From NCBI GenBank assembly GCA_009787785.1, contig WQSR01000031.1, positions 1 to 33,602 of the forward strand: 33,602 nucleotides of DNA, written 5' to 3'. Below are positions 15,667-23,221 of this stretch, one piece after another (position 1 is the stretch's first letter; each line of letters starts with the position of its first letter). Made by a program: the position numbers and the translations under genes. Under the pieces are notes generated by a model, which made no database searches, had not been told where the DNA came from, and worked only from the letters and a program-made list of their open reading frames with translations. Source of the DNA: Defluviitaleaceae bacterium (GTDB lineage: Bacteria; Bacillota; Clostridia; Lachnospirales; WQUN01).

Positions 15667-16185
15667 ATTACCGATTTAATGATCAACGAGCAGATTAGGG
15701 ACAAGGAAGTACGTCTGATTGACGCAGACGGTACCCAGATGGGTATTGTCCCCGGCCGAGATGCCCAACGCATTGCCGACGAGAAAAAATTGGACCTGGT
15801 GAAGATTTCCCCGACGGCCAAGCCGCCGGTCTGCAAGATCATGGACTACAGCAAATTCCGGTTTGAACAGTCCAAGAAGGAAAAGGAAGCACGCAAGAAA
15901 CAGCGCACCATCGAGGTGAAGGAGCTTCGCCTTTCCCCCAACATCGACAAGCACGACATTGCGGTCAAGTTGAAAAAGGCCCTGGAATTTCTCAAGGACG
16001 GGGACAAGGTGAAGGTGGCCGTACGCTTCCGGGGGCGGGAGCTGGGCCGCACCGAGGTGGCCTATGGCATCCTCAACGACTTTGCCGCCAAGGTAGCCGA
16101 GGTGGGCAACATCGAGAAGCCACCCAAAATGGAAGGCCGCTCTATGGCCATGTTTCTTGCACCCAAGCCAAAAACAAAGGAGTAG
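15667..16185 (+). CDS. infC: Translation initiation factor IF-3 (ATT start)
   Basis: IF-3 binds the 30S subunit and proofreads start codons. The product has the canonical INEQIRDKEVRLIDADGTQMG N-terminal domain and the C-terminal KVAVRFRGRELG module. The first ATG (15679) is 22 nt from the only ribosome site, AGGAG (15652-15656). An in-frame ATT at 15667 has 10-nt spacing and gives the ITDLMINEQI N-terminus seen in relatives that begin ISKELxINEEI. Non-canonical infC starts let IF-3 repress its own translation, so ATT is chosen; the ATG version would be 168 residues. Confidence 0.88.
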   Translation: MTDLMINEQIRDKEVRLIDADGTQMGIVPGRDAQRIADEKKLDLVKISPTAKPPVCKIMDYSKFRFEQSKKEKEARKKQRTIEVKELRLSPNIDKHDIAVKLKKALEFLKDGDKVKVAVRFRGRELGRTEVAYGILNDFAAKVAEVGNIEKPPKMEGRSMAMFLAPKPKTKE

Positions 16186-16191
16186 TTTGCT

Positions 16192-16389
16192 ATGCCGAAA
16201 ATAAAGACCAAGAAAGCCGCCGCCAAGCGTTTCAAGGTGACGGGTACAGGCAAGTTTAAGCACCCCAAGGCGGGGAAGCAGCACAAGCTTACCAAAAAAA
16301 GTCCCAAGCGAAAAATGACCCTTCGTAAGATGGGCATGGTGGACAAAACCAACGAAGCAGCCGTAAGGGCAATGCTACCCTACGCATAA
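16192..16389 (+). CDS. rpmI: 50S ribosomal protein L35
   Basis: A 65-residue basic protein with the L35 signature [19 protein letters not shown]. It lies between infC and rplT in the standard order, 6 nt after infC. Confidence 0.98.
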   Translation: MPKIKTKKAAAKRFKVTGTGKFKHPKAGKQHKLTKKSPKRKMTLRKMGMVDKTNEAAVRAMLPYA

Positions 16390-16401
16390 GGAGGACTTTA
16401 T

Positions 16402-16752
16402 ATGGCAAGGATAAAAGGCGCGGTAGGCGCGAAAAGGAAGCATAAGAGGACATTGAAGTTGGCTCGCGGCTACGTGGGCGCGAGAAGCAAGCAATACCGT
16501 ACCGCCAAGCAAGCGGTGATGCGGGCCATGGCGTCGGCCTTTGTGGGGCGCAAGCAGGTCAAGCGGGAATACCGCAGGCTTTGGATTGCCCGTATCAACG
16601 CGGCGGCGCGTATGCACAATTTGAATTACAGCCAGTTTATGCACGGCTTGAAGAAGGCCGGCGTGGACATTAATCGCAAGATGCTTGCCGAAATGGCCGT
16701 AAACGATATGACGGCGTTTTCTCAACTGGCAAAGGTAGCCTCCGGTGTATAA
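16402..16752 (+). CDS. rplT: 50S ribosomal protein L20
   Basis: A 116-residue protein with the L20 signature [19 protein letters not shown]. Besides building the 50S subunit, L20 is the usual repressor of this operon through the infC leader. AAGGAGG precedes its ATG. Confidence 0.98.
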   Translation: MARIKGAVGAKRKHKRTLKLARGYVGARSKQYRTAKQAVMRAMASAFVGRKQVKREYRRLWIARINAAARMHNLNYSQFMHGLKKAGVDINRKMLAEMAVNDMTAFSQLAKVASGV

Positions 16753-16773
16753 ATCCTGAAATTTTTACAGATA

Positions 16774-16804
16774 ATATGAATTGACGATATAAGCCAATTC
16801 ATAT
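16774..16804. repeat. Palindrome upstream of spoVT
   Basis: A perfect 10-bp inverted repeat, ATATGAATTG / CAATTCATAT, with 11 nt between its arms, lies directly before the spoVT ribosome site. No T-run follows, so it is more likely an operator or mRNA hairpin than the rplT terminator. SpoVT itself is a dimeric DNA-binding protein, so autoregulation is conceivable. Confidence 0.55.
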
Positions 16805-16820
16805 ACAAGGAGGAAGTCAC

Positions 16821-17366
16821 TTGAAAGCTACAGGCATCGTGAGAAGGATAGACGATTTGGGCCGGGTTGTCATACCCAAGGAAATCCGCAGGACACTGCG
16901 CATCCGTGAGGGCGACCCGCTGGAAATTTTTACCGACCGAGAAGGGGAAATCATCCTCAAGAAATATTCGCCCATCGGCGAGCTGGGGAATTTCGCCAAG
17001 GAATATGCCGAAAGTTTGTCCCAGTCATCCGGGCATATTACATGCATCGTGGATAAGGACCAAATTATCGCCGTTTCGGGCGGTGCGCGGAAGGAATTTT
17101 TAGATAAGAATATTTCCCCCGCGCTGGAGAAAACCATCAACGCACGCACCACACTCTCAGCCACCCGCAACGACGCGGCCTTTGTGCCGATACTGGAAGA
17201 GGACGACCCCTCGACGTATTCAAACCAGTTTATCGCACCCATTATCGCGGAGGGCGATGTGCTGGGAGCCATCGTCTTCCTTTCGCCGGACAAGAAAATG
17301 GGCGAGGTGGAAGGCAAGCTGGCGCAGACGGCGGCCGGGTTCTTAGGTAAACAAATGGAGCAGTGA
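16821..17366 (+). CDS. spoVT: Stage V sporulation protein T (SpoVT), AbrB-family regulator
   Basis: The 181-residue protein has the N-terminal AbrB swapped-hairpin DNA-binding domain (KATGIVRRIDDLGRVVIPKEIRRTLRI) and a C-terminal GAF-like domain (residues ~55-178). SpoVT tunes sigma-G-dependent gene expression in the forespore. It begins with TTG at 16821, set by AAGGAGG 6-7 nt upstream. Its TGA overlaps the mazG start (TGATG). Its presence is the main sign that the organism makes endospores. Confidence 0.95.
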   Translation: MKATGIVRRIDDLGRVVIPKEIRRTLRIREGDPLEIFTDREGEIILKKYSPIGELGNFAKEYAESLSQSSGHITCIVDKDQIIAVSGGARKEFLDKNISPALEKTINARTTLSATRNDAAFVPILEEDDPSTYSNQFIAPIIAEGDVLGAIVFLSPDKKMGEVEGKLAQTAAGFLGKQMEQ

Positions 17367-17737
17367 TGCAGATGAACGAACTCAATACCATACTGGAAAC
17401 ACTGCTGGGCGACACGGGTTGCCCATGGGATAGGGCGCAGACTCACGAGAGTTTGCGTCCTTATTTATTGGAGGAAGCCCAGGAGGCGGTACAGGCCATC
17501 GACGCGGGAGACATGGACGCGTTGCGCGAGGAGCTGGGGGATGTGCTGTTGCAGGTGGTTTTCCATGCCAAGCTGGCGCAACGCTCCGGGCATTTTACGC
17601 TGGAGGACGTTGTGGCGGGGCTTTGCGAGAAGCTAATCCGGCGGCATACACACGTTTTTGGCGGGGAAAAAGCCGCTACAGCCCAGGATGCTTTGCGCAT
17701 ATGGGCTGAAAATAAACGCCGGGAGAAGGAAATTTAA
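17366..17737 (+). CDS. MazG-family nucleotide pyrophosphohydrolase, single domain
   Basis: The ~123-residue protein is an all-alpha NTP pyrophosphatase with acidic metal-binding motifs LEEAQEAVQAI and EELGDVLLQVVFHA. Classical MazG has two such domains, whereas this is one compact domain, ending in AENKRREKEI. A GGAG 5 nt upstream favours the ATG at 17366; a second ATG at 17372 is possible. It is coupled to spoVT by a one-base overlap. Confidence 0.88.
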   Translation: MQMNELNTILETLLGDTGCPWDRAQTHESLRPYLLEEAQEAVQAIDAGDMDALREELGDVLLQVVFHAKLAQRSGHFTLEDVVAGLCEKLIRRHTHVFGGEKAATAQDALRIWAENKRREKEI

Positions 17738-17766
17738 CAGAAAATACAAAAAAGCATTGATTTTCC

Positions 17767-17795
17767 TTGACAAACTCGTTTCTAGCGTTTATAAA
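17767..17795 (+). promoter_or_regulatory. Promoter of the HU gene
   Basis: Consensus TTGACA (17767-17772) and TATAAA (17790-17795) are separated by 17 nt, about 50 nt before the HU ATG. Confidence 0.85.
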
Positions 17796-17846
17796 TACCA
17801 GCGGCGGAGATTTTCCGCAGGTTTATAATTAAAAGGAGGATATACA

Positions 17847-18125
17847 ATGAACAAAACGGAACTCATCGCGGCAATCGCGGAAAAATCCGACTTAACGAAA
17901 AAGGATGCAGAAAAGGCACTCTCTGCCTTTGAAGCGGCAGTGACTGAAGCCCTCGTAGCCGGTAAGCGGGTACAATTGGTCGGCTTCGGTACATTCGATG
18001 TAGCGGAAAGGGCCGAACGCGATGGCCGCAACCCCCAAACAGGCGCGTCTATGAAAATTGCCGCCTCCAAAGCACCCCGTTTCAAAGTGGGCAAGAAATT
18101 GCGCGACGCGGTAAACGGTAAGTAA
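17847..18125 (+). CDS. hup: DNA-binding protein HU
   Basis: The 92-residue nucleoid protein begins [25 protein letters not shown] and has the conserved arm region [22 protein letters not shown] with the intercalating proline. AAAGGAGG precedes the ATG, a consensus promoter lies upstream and an intrinsic terminator downstream, so this is a strong monocistronic unit. Confidence 0.97.
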   Translation: MNKTELIAAIAEKSDLTKKDAEKALSAFEAAVTEALVAGKRVQLVGFGTFDVAERAERDGRNPQTGASMKIAASKAPRFKVGKKLRDAVNGK

Positions 18126-18160
18126 AACCGCAGGCAAAACCGAATAGAATTGTTACTTTT

Positions 18161-18191
18161 CCGTTGCATATATTGTGCAACGGTTTTTTTT
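18161..18191 (+). terminator. Intrinsic terminator after hup
   Basis: An 8-bp stem, CCGTTGCA / TGCAACGG, with a 7-nt loop is followed by eight T. Confidence 0.92.
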
Positions 18192-18255
18192 GCGGTAATA
18201 TGCCTCCTGGCGACATAATTTTACATTTTATTCGCTTATGACAGGAGGAATTTCA

Positions 18256-20466
18256 ATGAAGAGATGTACATATAAAATAGTGGTGATGTCATGCCTGTTG
18301 GCTTTGTTGCCGTTTTTTCATGTAGCGCGGATATACGCCGCGCTTCCGCAACCGGTGAGCCTGATTGTGAACGGACGCACCATGGCTTGGCGTTATCAGG
18401 AGCCCCTGCGGCTCAACGGACGCGTGTTTGTACCCTTTAGAGAATTTACCGAATACCTTGGCGGGGAAGTGGGCTGGCATTCGGGCCATCAGCAAGTCTC
18501 CCTTTTCCACCAGGGAAATATATTGGTGCTGACGGTGGGCAACACCAACGCCCTGCTAAACGGCCAGCGCGTTGACACCGAGCAACCACCCTTTTTGGCG
18601 GGGGGGCGCGTGATGATTCCCCTGCGCTTTGTGGCCGAAACCCTGGGCTACGAGGTGGACTGGTGCAGAACCCGGGACGCGGCCCTAGTGGATTCCCCCA
18701 ACGGGAACGGCAATGGCGCGCCATCCCATGATTTACCCCTTATTCCCCTGCCGCCGCTCACGCCGGAGCCCCCGGCTGTGCCCGAGCCCCCACCGGAGCC
18801 CGAACCCGGCAATGAAACCCCGGCCCCGGAAATTCCGCTACCTCCCCTCCCCCCACAGGACGGGCATACCGCCGATGTGGGCAACGGCCACCTCGCCCGC
18901 AACATCTCCACCGCGCCCATCCTCCCGGAAGTCCATATGAACACCACCATAACCGCGTTGCACTCCCCACGGGAAACGGGCTCCCCGGCCTACGTAGTGC
19001 AAGCCTTTTCCGCCATTTCTGCGGTAACGCATTTCATATTGCCCGACAACCGCTTGGTGGTGGACATCCATAGCTCTCTTTCCGCGCTGGAAGGGCCCTT
19101 CTATGTATGCGCCACTTTGCCGCTTTTGAGCGTGCGCTCCTCCCAGTTTTCCCGCGCCCCGAACCCCAACATCACCCGGCTGGTGTTTGAACTGGTTGGG
19201 GCGGTGGAGTTCAGCCTGTCCCTTTCCAATGACCGGCGGTTTTTGACCATCGCGTTCGCCCAGAATAATATAAATGACGTTTCCCTGCTCTCCGACGCGG
19301 GAGCGGATACCCTCGTAATTCGGGGGGATTCCGTACCTGCTTTGCGCTATTCCATGGACGTGGCCAACCGCCGCCTGCTGGTGGAGATTGACAACGCCAC
19401 TTTGCACGCGTCCGGCGGGCAAATCTATGACAGCGTTTTCGTTTCCCATATCGTGACGGGCACCCACCCCGATGGGATGGCCTTTGTGCGCGCCTACCTG
19501 CGCGAAGGCGTGGATATCCCCGGCGTAGGCTTGCTGAATCACGGCTCCGACGCTGTGGGCCTGATGCTCTACGGCGGCATCGAAGGCGTGACCTATGATA
19601 TGTGGCTCCGGGCGGTGCGCCTTTGCCGTGGAGCCGGGTTCGCCATGGATATTACGCAAATCCAACGCTTCAACGAATACCTGCGCAACCGCTACACCAT
19701 GGTGCTTCCCCCGGCGGCCAACGCTTTGGGGCAGGGCATCGTCCCCGTAAGCGACGGCTATATCAATTCCTTTATGCTGGCCCGGGATATTAACGGGAAT
19801 ACCCAGCTGATTTTCAACACGGCACGGGTTTTGGCCTTTGAAATCATCGAAACCCCAGAAGCCTATTACATCATGGCGCGCTTGCCCCGGGAGGTGCATT
19901 CCCTGGTGGTGGTGCTGGACCCCGGCCACGGCGGCAATGACCCCGGCGTGTACCGTGGCAATTTATTTGAAAGCCACTTGGTGCTGACCCTTTCTCAGAA
20001 GGTGGCGTCCTTGCTGAGCGCGCATCCCTACATTGGGGTATACAAAACCCGCCACGAGGACACGAACCCCGGCATTTTCTGGCGGGCGGAATTTGCCAGG
20101 GACTTTGCGGATGTACTGCTTTCCATCCATGTCAACGGCTTCACCAACCCCGCCGTCCACGGCATTGAAACCATTTACACCATCAGTGCCGCCGAAGCGG
20201 GGCTACCCTTTACCAGCCGCAATTTTGCCCAAATCGTGCAAGACAACATGATTGCCCAAACCGGGGCACACAGCCGGGGGCTATTCAACCGGCCCGCCAT
20301 CGTAGTGACGCGAGAGACTGGCATAGTACCTTCCGCATTGGCCGAGGTGGGCTTCATGACCAACGCCGCCGAAGCCGCCCGCATGGCCACCACCGACTAC
20401 CAGTGGCAAATCGCCCGGGGGCTATACTACGCCATTTTGGAAACCCACCGGCAAATCGGACGCTAG
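18256..20466 (+). CDS. Exported N-acetylmuramoyl-L-alanine amidase with copper-amine-oxidase-like N-terminal domain
   Basis: The 736-residue secreted enzyme has a signal peptide (residues ~1-28) and a copper-amine-oxidase N-like stalk domain (~33-155; VFVPFREFTEYLGGEVGW, VMIPLRFVAETLGYEV). A Pro-rich linker (~160-215) and AMIN-like beta regions follow, then a C-terminal Amidase_3 domain (~550-735). Zinc ligands are visible: H558 in DPGHGG, E572 in FESHL and H625 in SIHVNG, with catalytic E697 in AEVGFMTN. It should cleave the MurNAc-L-Ala bond of peptidoglycan. The start at 18256 follows AGGAGG; an upstream ATG at 18238 sits ahead of that site. Confidence 0.93.
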   Translation: MKRCTYKIVVMSCLLALLPFFHVARIYAALPQPVSLIVNGRTMAWRYQEPLRLNGRVFVPFREFTEYLGGEVGWHSGHQQVSLFHQGNILVLTVGNTNALLNGQRVDTEQPPFLAGGRVMIPLRFVAETLGYEVDWCRTRDAALVDSPNGNGNGAPSHDLPLIPLPPLTPEPPAVPEPPPEPEPGNETPAPEIPLPPLPPQDGHTADVGNGHLARNISTAPILPEVHMNTTITALHSPRETGSPAYVVQAFSAISAVTHFILPDNRLVVDIHSSLSALEGPFYVCATLPLLSVRSSQFSRAPNPNITRLVFELVGAVEFSLSLSNDRRFLTIAFAQNNINDVSLLSDAGADTLVIRGDSVPALRYSMDVANRRLLVEIDNATLHASGGQIYDSVFVSHIVTGTHPDGMAFVRAYLREGVDIPGVGLLNHGSDAVGLMLYGGIEGVTYDMWLRAVRLCRGAGFAMDITQIQRFNEYLRNRYTMVLPPAANALGQGIVPVSDGYINSFMLARDINGNTQLIFNTARVLAFEIIETPEAYYIMARLPREVHSLVVVLDPGHGGNDPGVYRGNLFESHLVLTLSQKVASLLSAHPYIGVYKTRHEDTNPGIFWRAEFARDFADVLLSIHVNGFTNPAVHGIETIYTISAAEAGLPFTSRNFAQIVQDNMIAQTGAHSRGLFNRPAIVVTRETGIVPSALAEVGFMTNAAEAARMATTDYQWQIARGLYYAILETHRQIGR

Positions 20467-20469
20467 GCT

Positions 20470-20631
20470 TTACAGTCCCCTTGGCGCGGCCGGGGTGGTA
20501 TATGTTTCTGAAAAATAGGGGCAGTCCACGTCGTAGGTAGCGTGTGTGTTATTAGTAAAGGCGGGCAACTCCCGCAAATTGCATTTGCCGTCTTGCTGGT
20601 AGAAGCACAGGTGCGTACAATTGATGTCCAT
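20470..20631 (-). CDS. Small cysteine-rich protein (53 residues), possible metal-binding
   Basis: A good ribosome site (TTTGGAGG, 7 nt before the ATG at 20631) opens a 53-codon frame beginning MDINCTHLCFYQQDGKCNL and ending TPAAPRGL. Cysteines at 5, 9, 17 and 37 give a C-x3-C-x7-C ... DC pattern. It is reminiscent of DUF1540-like and other small clostridial Cys-rich proteins (recalled family resemblance, not searched). A longer frame on the same strand (20463-20720) has no ribosome site and is discarded. It converges on the amidase gene, ending 3 nt from it. Confidence 0.7.
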   Translation of the reverse strand: MDINCTHLCFYQQDGKCNLRELPAFTNNTHATYDVDCPYFSETYTTPAAPRGL

Positions 20632-20666
20632 GTAAATTCCTCCAAATCTCCGCTTGTTGTAAAATC

Positions 20667-20699
20667 AATACCCATCCCCTTGCAAAGAGGATGGGTATT
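20667..20699 (-). terminator. Hairpin after the DMT transporter gene
   Basis: A perfect 11-bp stem, AATACCCATCC / GGATGGGTATT, with an 11-nt loop is followed on the minus strand by GATTTTAC, a weak T-tract. It fits a terminator for the transporter, upstream of the Cys-rich gene. Confidence 0.65.
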
Positions 20700-20732
20700 A
20701 TTATGCGCAGTGCGCGGCAAAGATATGCGGTG

Positions 20733-21596
20733 TTACTTTTGCCGTCTGTTGTCCAACATAAGGTTCGCGCTCAAGCCTGCGGCCACCAATATACCGCCAA
20801 CCATATTTCTTGTAGAGAACGATTGTGTGATTATCACATCAATTAAGACCCCGGAGAAAACCTGTCCGATGAAGATAAAAAGCGTCAAATAAAACGCCGA
20901 CACTTTTACAACCACGACATTGCCAAGCAAGACAACGCAGACGCCCAAAATGCCACCCAGGTAAATATACCAATTCGGATAAAGTGTAAACGCTGACAAA
21001 GTAATTTCTCCCCGCCCCAACAGCGCAAACACAAGCAAAGAAACGCAAAGCCCGATGAAATAATTATAAAATGTGCTGACCCTTACACTCGTTAAATCTG
21101 AAAGTTTGGCGTTCAATGTTCTCGACAAAACGATATTAACCCCTGCGACGAACGACACTGCCACAGCCACAATTTCAAAACTATTTATCATGGATGCAAT
21201 GCCCGCAACAATAAGCAAAAGCCCGATTAGTTTTTCCTTTGTAAATGGATGCTTTCGCATACCAAAAAAACCGTATTGGTCTATTGCGAGCCCGGCGATG
21301 CTTTGACCAAATAAACCCAAGGCCAGTATTGCCGAAACACTTATGCGCCCAAATGAAAAATTGTTAAATACCGTAGTCAGCACACCTATTGCACCGCCCA
21401 GATAAAGAAACCACGCGAACCTACCGGGGAAAAATCGTTCTCGCTTTGCAAGCACCACGGCACAAATAAGTATCAACCCAACTATGTGAATAATTACCGT
21501 AGCCGAATACACGCCATACTGCGTAGTGAGTCCGCCATTGAAAGCAACCATGACGGAAATCAGTATCCCCATCAACAGGGAAAGAAAATAAAACAA
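20733..21596 (-). CDS. DMT-superfamily transporter (DUF606/YdcZ type, tandem)
   Basis: The product is very hydrophobic, with about ten membrane helices in two repeated halves. Motifs AFNGGLTTQYG and NNFSFGRISVSAILALGLFGQSIAGL in the first half are mirrored by VLLGNVVVVKVSAFYLTLFIFIGQVFSGVLID in the second. That layout fits a fused pair of YdcZ-like units; substrates are unknown. A GTG at 21605 touches the AGGAGGT site and is too close; the TTG at 21596 has 7-nt spacing and is the better start (287 residues). The gene is divergent to ssrA. Confidence 0.85.
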   Translation of the reverse strand: MFYFLSLLMGILISVMVAFNGGLTTQYGVYSATVIIHIVGLILICAVVLAKRERFFPGRFAWFLYLGGAIGVLTTVFNNFSFGRISVSAILALGLFGQSIAGLAIDQYGFFGMRKHPFTKEKLIGLLLIVAGIASMINSFEIVAVAVSFVAGVNIVLSRTLNAKLSDLTSVRVSTFYNYFIGLCVSLLVFALLGRGEITLSAFTLYPNWYIYLGGILGVCVVLLGNVVVVKVSAFYLTLFIFIGQVFSGVLIDVIITQSFSTRNMVGGILVAAGLSANLMLDNRRQK

Positions 21597-21692
21597 TTTC
21601 GCCACCTCCTGCCGTTATTATAGAGATGTTGCCGGCAATCTCATATGACATATGGCACATTTATATAAAAGGTGCTACAGCATTTGGGCACC

Positions 21693-21721
21693 TTGCACAA
21701 AACGTTGTTTTCTACTATAAT
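21693..21721 (+). promoter_or_regulatory. ssrA promoter
   Basis: TTGCAC (21693-21698) and a perfect TATAAT (21716-21721) with a 17-nt spacer lie 18 nt before the mature tmRNA 5' end. Confidence 0.85.
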
Positions 21722-21738
21722 ACACCTATTCCATGAAA

Positions 21739-22125
21739 GGGGATGTAATGGTTTCGACGGGAATTTTGACAATAGAGATAGCCATCCGCGGCTTGGTAAC
21801 CGCGTCATCAAAGGCCAACCCTTATAAAGAAACGACAACAATTATAGACAACTCGCTGCGGCTTAATAGTATTTAAGCGTAAGTCAGCCGTCGGCCCCGC
21901 GTTCACTCGCAGACCGGGCTCCCGGCGTCGTTTATGCGAGGCACTTTTCCGCCCGTAGCTTTGAAGCGGTAAAAGAACCAAAAGCTACCGAAGCCTCCCG
22001 CGTGTTGATTCGCGTCTGGCCAAGGGAACACGTGAGGTAACGCCCCACACCAAATAAATCAACTATGATGGTAGAAGTCTTTATCAATGGATTTTCGGAC
22101 AGGGGTTCGACTCCCCTCATCTCCA
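21739..22125 (+). ncRNA. ssrA: tmRNA (ssrA)
   Basis: tmRNA rescues stalled ribosomes and adds a degradation tag. The 5' end GGGGATGTAATGGTTTCGAC and the 3' T-arm plus acceptor (GGGGTTCGACTCCCC, CATCTCCA) pair as a 7-bp acceptor stem with one G-U. The tag frame ends GCT GCG GCT TAA at 21855-21866 and reads NDNNYRQLAAA. An AGA codon just before it is probably the resume codon, giving ARNDNNYRQLAAA including the tmRNA-borne alanine. The three bases after the discriminator are CTC, so CCA is not encoded and must be added enzymatically. Confidence 0.96.
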
Positions 22126-22212
22126 CTCTATGTCACACATCCGAACACCAGCCGATTATTTTCGTGACCAGTAAAGTATTCGGCATAGTGTTGGAACTGA
22201 AAAAATAAAAGA

Positions 22213-22245
22213 AGCGGCCGGATTATTCCGAGCCGCTGTCTTTTT
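22213..22245 (+). terminator. Intrinsic terminator after ssrA
   Basis: Stem AGCGGC-CGGA / TCCG-A-GCCGCT with a TTAT loop and one bulged A is followed by GTCTTTTT. It lies 88 nt after the mature tmRNA 3' end. Confidence 0.85.
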
Positions 22246-22689
22246 GCTTAATAGCAGTAGCGCGGGAGGATTTTATCGCAAGGCGAGGAAGTGCCGACAC
22301 GACACCAGCGGTACGTAAGAAAGCAAAAATAGATTTCAGAATACTAATATTGACAATGCACTCTTGACCGATTCGGTTCTGATATGCTATGCTCGCCTTG
22401 ACCGAAACGGTTAGGGCGTTGGCGAAAAAAACTTACCGGAAGAAAAAAACAATCTATTTAAATCTGACTACTTGGGTGGCAACGATATCTATAATTTGTG
22501 TTGTCAAAATAAAAACATCTTACTTGGGGGTATTTATGAAAAAAGTTTTAGTTAGGGCAGAACATACACTTCGAGCCAAATCAAGCACGGCAGTTTTCTC
22601 ATTCATTTGGTCAGTACGAGTTTCATGATTCATTGCATTTGATAATTGAATACTGGCTTGTAAGATACTGATAACGAGGAGGCTAATTG
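22246..22689 (+). other. AT-rich gene-poor stretch between ssrA and the GNAT gene
   Basis: No convincing gene is present. A frame at 22271-22335 ending EVPTRHQRYVRKQK looks like the tail of a lost gene. A 79-codon frame at 22389-22628 has no ribosome site at its start and no recognisable content; an inner ATG at 22536 after GGGGG could encode about 30 residues. TTGATA (22639-22644) and TAAGAT (22661-22666) may form the GNAT promoter. Tandem operator-like palindromes lie at 22364-22411. Confidence 0.5.
22364..22411 (+). promoter_or_regulatory. Tandem TTGACCGA..CGGT palindromes overlapping a promoter
   Basis: TTGACCGATTCGGT (22364-22377) and TTGACCGAAACGGT (22398-22411) are near-identical sites with centres 34 nt apart, each with ACCG/CGGT half-sites. 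The first supplies a -35 TTGACC, with TATGCT (22388-22393) 18 nt on as a -10. The arrangement resembles a TetR-family operator pair, but no regulator gene is adjacent. Confidence 0.5.
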
Positions 22690-23187
22690 ATGAAAAAGAA
22701 TTTGGTATTTTTACAACCTGTAACATCAGAAAACCTTAGTGCGGTCTGGAATTTGAAAGCCGACCCGAACTTAGTAGCCCCAAACAATTGGAGTTTGGCA
22801 GAAGCTTACATCAGCCTAAGAGAAGCTGTGGACGAAGACGAATTAGACTTTGCGGAAACGCCCTTTGCTATATTGCATAACGAAACTGTCGTGGGGTTTG
22901 CTATGATTTCCCTGGAAGACGGTGAAGATATTGACGCTGGTGAAAATATTTACTGGCTTAGCAGGTTTATGATTGATGACAAACATCAAGGCAAGGGCTA
23001 CGGCAAAGAAGCCATGGCATGGCTTATTAACTGGGTAAAGTCTAAACCCCACGGGTACGAAGTGAAGTGCTTCTACACGTCTGTTGTACCCACCAGCGAC
23101 ATTGCTACAAAATTGTATGAACGCATGGGGTTTGTAAAAACAGGTGCACAAATAGAAGATGAAGATATAATGAAGCTCGTTTTATAA
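22690..23187 (+). CDS. GNAT-family N-acetyltransferase
   Basis: The 165-residue protein has a GNAT fold with the acetyl-CoA loop region MIDDKHQGKGYGKEAMAWL (Q-x-x-G-x-G/A pattern) and the C-terminal TKLYERMGFVKTG. It resembles diamine (spermidine/spermine) N-acetyltransferases, but the substrate is not certain. The ATG at 22690 is 7 nt after AGGAGG. Composition is AT-richer than the core genes to its left. Confidence 0.88.
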   Translation: MKKNLVFLQPVTSENLSAVWNLKADPNLVAPNNWSLAEAYISLREAVDEDELDFAETPFAILHNETVVGFAMISLEDGEDIDAGENIYWLSRFMIDDKHQGKGYGKEAMAWLINWVKSKPHGYEVKCFYTSVVPTSDIATKLYERMGFVKTGAQIEDEDIMKLVL

Positions 23188-23221
23188 AATAATTGAAAAA
23201 CAAGCAAGAGGAGCTATAGAA

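Noticed and set aside
16777..16805. Sigma-G-like promoter TGAATT-N17-CATATA before spoVT
   Set aside because: The spacing fits, but transcription would start within the ribosome binding site, so it cannot be the functional promoter as drawn. The palindrome alone is reported.
18713..18970. Pro-rich repeat-like stretch in the amidase gene as a possible repeat array
   Set aside because: It is an ordinary proline-rich linker without a regular nucleotide repeat unit.
22102..22125. Possible attachment-site duplicate of the ssrA 3' end within the window
   Set aside because: I looked for GTTCGACTCCCCTCATC elsewhere on both strands and saw no second copy.
22389..22628. 79-codon plus-strand frame
   Set aside because: It has no ribosome site at its first codon, overlaps a promoter/operator region and has no recognisable content.
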